57,509 bases of DNA from Bacteroidota bacterium (lineage in GTDB: Bacteria; Bacteroidota; Bacteroidia; M30B66). The position numbers were made by a program, and so were the translations under genes. The stretch covers positions 1 to 57,509 of the forward strand of contig CANHIS010000013.1 of assembly GCA_947460255.1 (NCBI GenBank). Reading direction: 5' to 3'. Below, in pieces: positions 18,071 through 25,994 of this stretch. The notes beneath the pieces were generated by a model that was not told where the DNA came from, did not search any database, and saw only the letters and a program-made list of their open reading frames with translations. Position 1 is the first letter of the stretch. Each line of letters starts with the position of its first letter.

Positions 18071-18697
18071 ATGGAAGGAATGGAATTGATTTTACACTAT
18101 TTCCCAGAAATCACGGAAAAGCAAAAAGGGCAATTTGCTCAAATGCAGGCAATTTATGAAGATTGGAATGCGAAGATTAATGTGATCTCTCGAAAAGACA
18201 TCTCCGAACTTTATCTACGCCATGTGCTTCACGGTTTGGCCATTGCAAAGTTTATTCAGTTTGTTCCAGGCACCAGAATTCTTGATATTGGCACCGGTGG
18301 TGGATTTCCAGGTATTCCGCTTGCTGTGATCTTTCCAGAATGCGAATTCCTACTCACCGATTCGATTGCCAAAAAAATCACAGTTGTGAATGCTGTTGCT
18401 GAAGCACTAGAGTTAACCAATGTGAAAACACATGCTGGTCGTGTGGAACGCGTTACCGACAAGTTCGATTTCATCGTTTCTCGTGCCGTAGCGCCATTGG
18501 ATGAACTGGTGAATTGGACCAAAGGGAAATTTATCAAACAAAGCAAAAACGAATTCACCAACGGATGGATCTGCCTTAAAGGAGGCGATTTGGTGGAAGA
18601 GGCAACCTTATCGGGCCGAAGATTTGAAATTGTACCGCTTCAAAAGTGGTTCAAGGAAGATTTCTTCGAATCCAAACGAATTATCTACGCCGTTTAA
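18071..18697 (+). CDS. rsmG: 16S rRNA (guanine527-N7)-methyltransferase RsmG
   Basis: 208 residues from the ATG at 18071. The Rossmann-like methyltransferase core shows ILDIGTGGGFPGIPLA (S-adenosylmethionine binding), an acidic end of the second strand (LLTDSIAKK) and the RsmG-type VSRAVAPLDELVNW loop. It modifies G527 in the decoding region of the small ribosomal subunit; its loss gives low-level streptomycin resistance in other bacteria. The gene has a rare clear Shine-Dalgarno. Its TAA stop shares the tetranucleotide TTAA with the stop of the convergent mannosyltransferase gene. Confidence 0.94.
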   Translation: MEGMELILHYFPEITEKQKGQFAQMQAIYEDWNAKINVISRKDISELYLRHVLHGLAIAKFIQFVPGTRILDIGTGGGFPGIPLAVIFPECEFLLTDSIAKKITVVNAVAEALELTNVKTHAGRVERVTDKFDFIVSRAVAPLDELVNWTKGKFIKQSKNEFTNGWICLKGGDLVEEATLSGRRFEIVPLQKWFKEDFFESKRIIYAV

Positions 18698-20172
18698 GAC
18701 TTCAACCGAAGTTCGTGGATCATGTAGATTCGTGATCGTTGAATCCAATTTCCAAAATTAAACACTTCAATCCATTGAGGATAAGCGCAATATAGCTTCT
18801 TGTCTTCGTACGCTTTGTAGTTTATATCCAAGGTGAAATCTTCCTCCAACAACAAAACATGCTGAGGTTTATAGGTTTCTAAAAACTGTTCTATTTCGAA
18901 ATTGTCTTTTACTACGAGCACCTTCACCCGTGGTGTTTTGTAGAAATATATTGGAATGCCAACCGCTTGGTACATGTCTTCATTTTTGCAGATCAACACA
19001 ACAGGTGCCTTTTGAGACTCATCATACAAAAACCGGTAATATTTCATGATCACCTGCGTGGGTGTAAGTGCATAAGCTAACAATGCCACAAAATTTATTG
19101 CGAGAACTGGAATAAGCAACCAATTCCAGCTTTTCCGGTACTTGTAGCGATTCAACACAGCATCTATCCCGAGTGAAACGAGAAAGATAAAAGCGAATAC
19201 CACCGGAAACAAAAACCGCAATTCCTTGTGACCAACAGCCATGTGCCCGAGTAAAAATGGAACGAAAACCCAAAGAAAAACGGATGACTTATTTCGATAT
19301 CCTCCAACAAAAAACAAGATCAGCAAAAGCACACTAAAGGGAGGAATGCCTTTCTCGATAAACAGTTTGAAGTAATCCCACCAAGGCGTTTCGCCAAATT
19401 CTGCTACGCGATTTTCGACAATGTTTTGATAGAAGTAATTGAATGGTGTGAAAACGGTTTCTTCATAAAACCATGTGTCGATTCCAACGCAAATCATCAT
19501 CACGATCAAGGCAGGAAAAACCAACATGAAAATTTCTTTCCAATTGGTCTTTTGCACAAACAACAGCCAAAGCCCTAATCCGGCCATTGCAAATGCCATT
19601 TGAAATCGGAAGAAAAACGAAAGACCTAGAAGTATTCCTGCAAGAATCAGTTTGTAGTTCGACTGCCTAGGAACATGTTTATAGAAATGAAGAACAAAGT
19701 AAATCGCTGCCCAAAAAGTGATTGATGCGTAGTTTTCGGAGGAGAATCGAACGCTGATAAAGGGTACAAACCAAAATAAAACAGAGAGAAAGATGAAAAA
19801 CTTTCTTGACCACTCATTCTTGAATTGATCAACAAGGAGCAACGCAAGTTTCGAGATGACAAGCCAACTCAAGAAGGCGGTGAGTAAACGCAAAATCAGC
19901 ACTTGGGTAAATGGAGATTCAATGCCCATCCATCCCAAAAAAGTTACGGCACCCAAAGCCAAGGAAGGTTGTAACGCCGGACGGATTTTCTCATTAAACT
20001 CCCATGGTAATTCAGATGCCGGAGTTAAACCACGCTTATAGTTAGCAAATTCCAAGAGTTGAAAATGCTCATCTGCATGGAAATATCCATGGCTAAAAAA
20101 GGCAGTGATGATGAAAGTTAACAAACCGCCCAAAAGCAGCAGTTTGTAAGGTGATCGAATAATTTCAGACAT
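18694..20172 (-). CDS. GT22-like (PIG-B/Alg9-type) membrane mannosyltransferase
   Basis: 492 residues with about ten membrane helices. The first lumenal or periplasmic loop carries the acidic HADEHFQ motif (Asp34, Glu35), followed by the IRPALQP stretch. A later cytoplasmic-side GHKELRFLFPVV matches the HKExRF motif of the GT22 family, whose known members add mannose from a polyprenyl-phosphate donor. A periplasmic sugar transfer to an envelope glycan or protein is inferred. The C-terminal ~110 residues form a soluble domain. The gene is monocistronic and convergent with rsmG. Confidence 0.75.
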   Translation of the reverse strand: MSEIIRSPYKLLLLGGLLTFIITAFFSHGYFHADEHFQLLEFANYKRGLTPASELPWEFNEKIRPALQPSLALGAVTFLGWMGIESPFTQVLILRLLTAFLSWLVISKLALLLVDQFKNEWSRKFFIFLSVLFWFVPFISVRFSSENYASITFWAAIYFVLHFYKHVPRQSNYKLILAGILLGLSFFFRFQMAFAMAGLGLWLLFVQKTNWKEIFMLVFPALIVMMICVGIDTWFYEETVFTPFNYFYQNIVENRVAEFGETPWWDYFKLFIEKGIPPFSVLLLILFFVGGYRNKSSVFLWVFVPFLLGHMAVGHKELRFLFPVVFAFIFLVSLGIDAVLNRYKYRKSWNWLLIPVLAINFVALLAYALTPTQVIMKYYRFLYDESQKAPVVLICKNEDMYQAVGIPIYFYKTPRVKVLVVKDNFEIEQFLETYKPQHVLLLEEDFTLDINYKAYEDKKLYCAYPQWIEVFNFGNWIQRSRIYMIHELRLKS

Positions 20173-20315
20173 TTAAGAATTGTGTCGCTCAACTAACCGC
20201 GAAAATCGAAAAGTGTTGTTGGAACTGAGAATTAATTTCAACGAGACGGAAGTTTGCACACCTTGCACTTCCACTGAACTAAAAATATAATCGCTCATTA
20301 CTACGATAGTGTAAC

Positions 20316-20396
20316 TTATCGTTTAAAATAACGATAAAGATAATTATCATTCAAATTAACGATATTTTGAAATATCATCACTTTGAACGATATTTG
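20316..20396 (+). promoter_or_regulatory. inverted-repeat cluster over the SatD-DUF3307 promoter
   Basis: Three inverted repeats lie in 80 nt: TTATCGTT-N6-AACGATAA (20316-20337), GATAATTATC (20339-20348) and GATATT-TTGA-AATATC (20361-20376). A further AACGATA half-site (20386-20392) lies at the promoter. The promoter is TTG (20367-20369), N19, GATATTTG (20389-20396; one mismatch to TAnnTTTG). The third repeat covers the -33 box and the half-site covers the -7 box, as expected for a repressor site. The downstream SatD-like protein has an HTH and may bind here. Confidence 0.55.
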
Positions 20397-20400
20397 TATT

Positions 20401-21048
20401 ATGATAGCAATCATCAAGGGCGACATCATCGCATCAAGAAAAATCCAAAACCCCGAAAGGTGGATGCTTCCATTGAAGCAACTGCTTGAAACTTGGGGCC
20501 AATCGCCGAAAAACTGGGAATTGGTTTGGGGCGATTTCTTCCAAATTGAAGTGCCCAATCCTGAAGATGCACTCAGAAGAGCGCTGATCATCAAAGCACT
20601 CATCAAAAGTGTGGAACCCGAAAATGCTGGAAAGAAGCAAAGCTCGATCGATGTCAGAATGTCGATTGGTATTGGGGAAAAAACCTATAGCAGCGAACGG
20701 ATTTCTGAAAGTAACGGTCCGGCATTCGTAAACGCTGGCGAGAAATTCGAAAAACTCAACAAAGAAAAGGTCAACCTTGCCATTCAAACGCCTTGGAAGG
20801 AGATCGATGAAGACATCAACTTAAACCTGAAATTGGCCGGAATTTTTATGGATGAGTGGACTGTCTCGTCGGCTCAATTGGTCGAATTGTTTTTCAAACA
20901 TCCGCACGCAACACAAACGGAAATTGGAGAAATGCTAGGCATCCGACAAAATTCGGTAAGCGGCAGATGGACGCGTTCACACATCGAAGAAATCCAAGCT
21001 GTAGAAATATCGTTCAACAAGAAAATTAAGCAAGCCCTACAAAAATGA
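20401..21048 (+). CDS. SatD-family protein with C-terminal helix-turn-helix
   Basis: 215 residues from the ATG at 20401. The N-terminal half starts MIAIIKGDIIASRKI and contains a nucleotidyl-cyclase-like fold pattern (VWGDFFQIEV, then MSIGIGEK), as in SatD proteins. The last ~60 residues hold an HTH (ATQTEIGEMLGIRQNSVSGRWTR). Function is unknown. The HTH and the inverted repeats upstream suggest that it regulates its own promoter. The gene overlaps the DUF3307 gene by 4 nt (ATGA); I associate SatD with DUF3307 partners in Bacteroidota. The -7-like element ends 4 nt before the ATG, so the message may be leaderless. Confidence 0.75.
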   Translation: MIAIIKGDIIASRKIQNPERWMLPLKQLLETWGQSPKNWELVWGDFFQIEVPNPEDALRRALIIKALIKSVEPENAGKKQSSIDVRMSIGIGEKTYSSERISESNGPAFVNAGEKFEKLNKEKVNLAIQTPWKEIDEDINLNLKLAGIFMDEWTVSSAQLVELFFKHPHATQTEIGEMLGIRQNSVSGRWTRSHIEEIQAVEISFNKKIKQALQK

Positions 21049-21764
21049 TCGTTCTCATCAAATTGATCCTAGCGCATCTCATAGGAGATTTTGTGCTTCA
21101 ACCATTAAGTTGGGTGAACGCTAAAATCGAACGCAAAGCGAAATCACCCACTTTGTATTTGCACGCGCTTATCCACGGATTGCTGGTGTATATCTTCATC
21201 GGTGAAGCTTCCGCGTGGTTGCCAGCTTTGTGCTTGATGGTCATACATCTACTGATCGACCTGATGAAACTGTACCTTCAAACGGAGCGCTCCAAGAATA
21301 CTTGGTTTGTGCTGGATCAAGCATTTCACCTGCTCAGCATTTTGGTGATCTGGAAGCTGGCGTATCCGGCGTTAGCCGACCAAAGTTATACAAACACCGA
21401 ACTAAAGATCTGGCTGGTTGCCACGGCAATTGTACTGTTAACGAATGTAGCGGCGTTGGTGATTCAGATGATGATGCGACGTTGGTCAGAAATCATTGAG
21501 AAGTTCACGAAAAATTCATTGCCCAATGCTGGGAAATACATTGGAATGCTCGAACGATCATTTATCCTGCTGTTTATCCTAACGAACCACTGGGAAGCTA
21601 TCGGTTTTCTGCTCACTGCAAAATCAGTATTTCGTTTCGGAGACCTGAACGAAGCCAAGGAAATAAAGCTTACAGAATACGTATTGATTGGAACGTTGAT
21701 CAGTTTTGGAATCGCAATTCTGACTGGTGTTGCAGTGCAAGAGATCATTGCGTCACTAAGCTAG
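21045..21764 (+). CDS. DUF3307 integral membrane protein
   Basis: 239 residues. The N-terminal ~125 residues match DUF3307: LILAHLIGDFVLQPLSWVNAK, then HALIHGLLVY, a conserved HLLIDLMKLYLQ and FVLDQAFHLLSILVIW, with several membrane-embedded His and Asp residues. Six or seven helices are expected in total. No biochemical role is known. Its ATG overlaps the SatD stop codon, so the two are co-translated and probably act together, perhaps as sensor/regulator and membrane partner. It is convergent with pgi, with one base between the stops. Confidence 0.8.
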   Translation: MIVLIKLILAHLIGDFVLQPLSWVNAKIERKAKSPTLYLHALIHGLLVYIFIGEASAWLPALCLMVIHLLIDLMKLYLQTERSKNTWFVLDQAFHLLSILVIWKLAYPALADQSYTNTELKIWLVATAIVLLTNVAALVIQMMMRRWSEIIEKFTKNSLPNAGKYIGMLERSFILLFILTNHWEAIGFLLTAKSVFRFGDLNEAKEIKLTEYVLIGTLISFGIAILTGVAVQEIIASLS

Positions 21765-21765
21765 A

Positions 21766-23418
21766 TCAGTGCTGCCAAGCTTTCCAAGTGTTGATCAAGG
21801 CATTCGTGGAGCTGTCGTGGCTCGAAACTTCATCCTCCGAACGGAGCTCTGGGAGAATTTTTCCAGCCAATTGTTTCCCTAATTCAACGCCCCATTGATC
21901 GAACGAATACACGTTCCACAACACGCCTTGAACGAAAATCTTTTGCTCATAAGCTGCCACCAAAGCGCCCAACATGAATGGTGTTAACTGCTTCACCAAG
22001 AGACTATTGGTGGGCTTGTTACCTTCAAAAACACGGTAAGGTGCATGAAACTGGATTTCTTCAGCCGACATGCCGCGAGCCGATAACTCAGTTTCTACTT
22101 CTGCACGAGATTTCCCGTTCATCAATGCTTCTGTTTGAGCGAAATAGTTCGACATCAACAAAGCATGATGATCTCCCAGTTGGTTGTGGCTCACTGCTGG
22201 CGCGATGAAATCGGCAGGAATCAACTGCGTTCCTTGGTGAATAAGTTGGTAAAAAGCGTGCTGTCCGTTGGTGCCAGGTTCGCCCCAAATCACCGGACCA
22301 GTTTGATAGTCTACAGGATTTCCATTGCGGTCGACAGTTTTGCCATTACTTTCCATGTCGCCCTGTTGGAAATATGCAGCAAAACGATGCATGTATTGGT
22401 CGTAAGGCAAAATGGCTTGCGAAGCAGCTCCGAAGAAATTGACATACCAAATGCCCAACAAAGCCATGATCACAGGAATATTCTCTTCGAACTTGGCTGT
22501 TCTGAAGTGCTTATCCATTTCATGCGCACCTTCGAGCAACTCAATAAAATGTTTGTAACCCACTGATAGAGCGATTGGTAAGCCGATTGCACTCCAAAGG
22601 GAATACCTTCCTCCTACCCAATCCCAAAATCCGAACATGTTTCCAGTGTCGATTCCGAATGCAGAAACAGCTGATGCATTGGTAGATACGGCAACAAAAT
22701 GCTTTGCAACGAATGCTTCATCTTTCGCGATTTCTAAAAACCAAGACCTTGCAGAATGCGCATTGGCCATGGTTTCCTGCGTCGTGAAAGTCTTAGAAGC
22801 AATGATGAACAAAGTGGATTCAGCATCGATTTTGCGCAGGGTTTCGGCCATGTGCGTGCCATCCACATTCGAAACGAAATGCATCTGAATACTGCGGTTT
22901 GCGTAAGGCTTCAATGCTTCACAAACCATCACGGGACCTAAATCGGATCCACCGATGCCGATATTCACGACATGTTGGATTGGTTTTCCGGTGAAGCCTT
23001 TCCAAGCACCAGAATGAACTTCACCAACAAATTTCTCCATCCTGCCGAGGACTTCCAAAACATCTGGCATCACATCCTTACCGTTCACGAAAACCGGCTT
23101 CCCACTTCGGTTTCTCAAGGCAGAATGCAACACAGCACGATTCTCAGTGGCATTGATTGCCTCTCCAGTAAACTGGGCTTCAATAGCAGCTTCCAATCCG
23201 CATTCCTTCGCCAAAGCCACCAAACGCTGCATGGTTTCAGCATTGATTCGGTTCTTCGAATAATCGAACAGCAAGTCGTTCCAACGAATCGATAACTGTT
23301 GTGCGCGTTGCGGTTGTTGTGCAAACATTTCACGCAGATGCACCTTCGAAATTTGTTGATAATGAGACTGAAGCGCAGAAAAAGCGGCTGTTTGACTGAA
23401 GTTAACTTTTGGAAACAT
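21766..23418 (-). CDS. pgi: glucose-6-phosphate isomerase
   Basis: 550 residues from the ATG at 23418, which gives the usual MFPKVN-type N-terminus; an ATG two codons upstream (23424) is equally possible. Signatures are [16 protein letters not shown] (phosphate site), [17 protein letters not shown], the [18 protein letters not shown] loop with the catalytic His region, and [13 protein letters not shown] with the C-terminal Lys. It interconverts glucose 6-phosphate and fructose 6-phosphate. It is the last gene of the carbohydrate block, separated from fba by 91 nt containing a terminator-like hairpin that ends directly before the start codon. Confidence 0.96.
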   Translation of the reverse strand: MFPKVNFSQTAAFSALQSHYQQISKVHLREMFAQQPQRAQQLSIRWNDLLFDYSKNRINAETMQRLVALAKECGLEAAIEAQFTGEAINATENRAVLHSALRNRSGKPVFVNGKDVMPDVLEVLGRMEKFVGEVHSGAWKGFTGKPIQHVVNIGIGGSDLGPVMVCEALKPYANRSIQMHFVSNVDGTHMAETLRKIDAESTLFIIASKTFTTQETMANAHSARSWFLEIAKDEAFVAKHFVAVSTNASAVSAFGIDTGNMFGFWDWVGGRYSLWSAIGLPIALSVGYKHFIELLEGAHEMDKHFRTAKFEENIPVIMALLGIWYVNFFGAASQAILPYDQYMHRFAAYFQQGDMESNGKTVDRNGNPVDYQTGPVIWGEPGTNGQHAFYQLIHQGTQLIPADFIAPAVSHNQLGDHHALLMSNYFAQTEALMNGKSRAEVETELSARGMSAEEIQFHAPYRVFEGNKPTNSLLVKQLTPFMLGALVAAYEQKIFVQGVLWNVYSFDQWGVELGKQLAGKILPELRSEDEVSSHDSSTNALINTWKAWQH

Positions 23419-23431
23419 AAGCATAGAAAAA

Positions 23432-23468
23432 CCTGAACTTCAAGTAAAATAGGTACTCAAAGTTCAGG
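23432..23468 (-). terminator. terminator or attenuator hairpin between fba and pgi
   Basis: On the minus strand CCTGAACTT and AAGTTCAGG form a perfect 9-bp stem with a 19-nt loop, followed by TTTTT and then the pgi ATG region. A second GC-rich hairpin (CCCCG-AA-CGGGG type) lies just after the fba stop, near 23490-23503, without a T-run. Together they would lower read-through from the upstream operon into pgi. Confidence 0.55.
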
Positions 23469-23509
23469 GTTAAGGTTGAGTGTTTTATTTCCCCGTTCGG
23501 GGGATGGCA

Positions 23510-24583
23510 TTATCGGCGGTTGATGCAGTTTAGGTCAGCGAAAGCTTGTTCAAGACGCTTGCGGAAAGTGTCTTCCCCTTTGCGCATCCACACACGCGGA
23601 TCGTAGAATTTCTTGTTCGGCTTATCGTCGCCTTCAGGATTTCCAATTTGGCCTTGGAGATAACCTTTGTTGGCTTCGTAGTAATCTTTCACACCTTCCC
23701 AGAAAGCCCATTGAAGATCGGTGTCGATGTTCATTTTGATGGCTCCGTATGAAATTGCCTCACGAATTTCTGCTTCCGAAGATCCTGATCCTCCGTGAAA
23801 TACGAAGTTCACTGGCTTATCGATCGTGTTGAATTTCTGTTTGATGTATTCCTGAGAATTGTGAAGGATTTTTGGTTCCAACTTCACGTTTCCTGGTTTG
23901 TACACACCGTGCACATTGCCAAAAGCAGCCGCGATGGTGAAGTTCGGGCTCACTTTCATGAGTTCTTCATAAGCATATGCAACTTCCTCAGGCTGTGTGT
24001 ACAAGTGTTTGCTGTCGATGTGTGAATTGTCAACACCATCTTCTTCTCCACCAGTAACACCCAATTCAATTTCGAGCGTCATGCCGAGGCGTGCCATTCT
24101 TTCGAGGTAACGCTTGCAGATTTCGATGTTTTCTTCAATTGGCTCTTCACTCAAATCGAGCATGTGACTAGAGAAAAGCGGCTTCCCATTGGCTTTGAAA
24201 AATTTCTCACCAGCATCAAGTAAACCATCGATCCAAGGCAACAATTTCTTGGCAGCATGATCGGTGTGGAGAACCACTGGCACATTGTAGGCTTCTGCCA
24301 TCAAATGCACATGATGAGCTCCTGAAATTCCTCCAGCGATAGAAGCTTGTTGCTTGCTGTTGTCTAAACCTTTCCCTGCAAAAAACTGTGCACCACCATT
24401 CGAAAACTGAACGATCACGGGCGAGTTCACTTTGCTAGCAGTTTCTAAAACGCCATTCACAGTATGCGAAGAAATTACGTTCACCGCTGGCAATGCATAG
24501 CCAGTTTCGTTGGCGTGACGTAACAATTGACTCAATTCTTGGCCGTAAACAACGCCCGATTTTAAAGTTGTAGCAGTTTCCAT
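23510..24583 (-). CDS. fbaA: fructose-bisphosphate aldolase, class II
   Basis: A 357-residue zinc-dependent aldolase that splits fructose 1,6-bisphosphate. VVLHTDHAAKKLLPWIDGL carries the catalytic Asp and a zinc His. SSHMLDLSEEPIEENIE and ELGVTGGEEDGVDN follow, then FGNVHGVYKPGNVKL and FVFHGGSGS bring the other zinc His residues and the phosphate loop. The length and insertions fit the class IIA (E. coli FbaA-like) group. It starts 2 nt after the GH13 gene stop, so it belongs to the pfkA-led operon. Confidence 0.96.
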   Translation of the reverse strand: METATTLKSGVVYGQELSQLLRHANETGYALPAVNVISSHTVNGVLETASKVNSPVIVQFSNGGAQFFAGKGLDNSKQQASIAGGISGAHHVHLMAEAYNVPVVLHTDHAAKKLLPWIDGLLDAGEKFFKANGKPLFSSHMLDLSEEPIEENIEICKRYLERMARLGMTLEIELGVTGGEEDGVDNSHIDSKHLYTQPEEVAYAYEELMKVSPNFTIAAAFGNVHGVYKPGNVKLEPKILHNSQEYIKQKFNTIDKPVNFVFHGGSGSSEAEIREAISYGAIKMNIDTDLQWAFWEGVKDYYEANKGYLQGQIGNPEGDDKPNKKFYDPRVWMRKGEDTFRKRLEQAFADLNCINRR

Positions 24584-24585
24584 GA

Positions 24586-25986
24586 TTATGGTTTTTTAAA
24601 TCTTAAAACTTGGTATGACCAAGGCTCCAAAGTTGAAGAATATTGTGCTTTAAATGCAACTGGTTTTCCAACTGAATCGAAAATTGAGATCCATTCGCCA
24701 GCCAAATCTGCATTGTCCATTTTAGCCTTCACTTTTTTGTCAGACAAATTGAAAATGAACAACACTTTTGAATTGTCTTTTTTGCGGATTACTGCAAACA
24801 CTTGTTCATCTGCACCAGTGTTCAAACGAATCAATTCTCCACCATCTTCTCCAGTAAGCAATGCTGGTTCGGTAGCTTTGAGTTTGTTTAACCTTTGATA
24901 AAAATCGAGCAGAGGAAGCTTGCTGAAGTCGATCGTGTCTTTGTCGAAGAACTTCAAGCGCTTGCGCATATCTGCTTCTTGACCGCTGTAGATCAAAGGC
25001 ATACCTTTAAATGCGTAGGTAAGTGCTGCAAATGCCTTCGACTTGTCGCCCATTTTTTCCCAGTTGCTTCCGTTCCAAGTATTTTCATCATGGTTTGAAG
25101 TAAAGTACATACGAACAGCCGATTTCGGGAAGCTTTCTTGTTCCTTCAGATATTCATCAAGGGCTTTCACGGTTTTCTTACCAGCAGCGATGTCGTTCAT
25201 CGGATGTAGCACACCCCAAGCATAAGTCATGTCGAATGCTTTGTTGTGAAGCTCTGCCTTCTCCCCTTCTGCCAACATGAAAATATCGCGTTTCGTAGAG
25301 CGAAGTTCGCGAATACAATCTTGCCAGAAATCTGTAGGAACCATTTCAGCTACATCACAACGGAAACCATCGATATCGGTAGCACGCAACCAGAATTTCA
25401 TCGCTTCGATCATAGCATTTCTTAACTCACGGTTGTCGAAGTTGAGATCTGCTACGTCATGCCAATCAGCCACTGGAGGAATGATATTTCCTTTTGCATC
25501 CTTATTATAGAATTCTGGATTCGAAACTGTCCAATGGTGATCGTAAGCTGTATGGTTTGCAACCCAATCGATGATGACTTTCATGCCCAGTTGGTGCGCT
25601 TTGTTTACCATTTTGATCCAGTCTTCCATACTGCCATATTCTGGATTCAAAGCCATGTAATCGCGCACAGCATAATAGGAACCCAAACTGCCTTTGCGGT
25701 TTTTAATCCCGATCGGCTGCACCGGCATGAACCAAAGAATTTTCACGCCTAAATCCTTCAAACGCTCAAGTTGTGGCGTGAATTCATTGAGCGTTCCTGA
25801 CGGCGTAAACTGACGAAGATTCACTTCATAAATCACTGCATCGTGCGCCCATTTTGGCGTCGTTGCTAGGTTAACTTTGTTCTTCAAGTCTTTTGTAGAA
25901 AGGTTAGATCGTTGAGGAGAAACCGTTTGAGCCTGCGCTGCAACTGCCAGCATTCCCAACATACAGGTAATAATTGTTTTTCTCAT
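24586..25986 (-). CDS. secreted alpha-amylase family protein (GH13)
   Basis: 466 residues with a signal peptide (MRKTIITCMLGMLAVAAQAQ, cut after residue 20). The GH13 barrel has conserved region I (VIIDWVANH), the nucleophile Asp211 (DGFRCD), the acid/base Glu240 (MLAEGE) and Asp300 (TSNHDEN). All catalytic residues are present. It lacks extra carbohydrate-binding modules and is probably periplasmic, cutting maltodextrins. It sits 8 nt after the lipoprotein amylase gene and 2 nt before fbaA. Confidence 0.92.
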   Translation of the reverse strand: MRKTIITCMLGMLAVAAQAQTVSPQRSNLSTKDLKNKVNLATTPKWAHDAVIYEVNLRQFTPSGTLNEFTPQLERLKDLGVKILWFMPVQPIGIKNRKGSLGSYYAVRDYMALNPEYGSMEDWIKMVNKAHQLGMKVIIDWVANHTAYDHHWTVSNPEFYNKDAKGNIIPPVADWHDVADLNFDNRELRNAMIEAMKFWLRATDIDGFRCDVAEMVPTDFWQDCIRELRSTKRDIFMLAEGEKAELHNKAFDMTYAWGVLHPMNDIAAGKKTVKALDEYLKEQESFPKSAVRMYFTSNHDENTWNGSNWEKMGDKSKAFAALTYAFKGMPLIYSGQEADMRKRLKFFDKDTIDFSKLPLLDFYQRLNKLKATEPALLTGEDGGELIRLNTGADEQVFAVIRKKDNSKVLFIFNLSDKKVKAKMDNADLAGEWISIFDSVGKPVAFKAQYSSTLEPWSYQVLRFKKP

Positions 25987-25994
25987 GGATAAAC

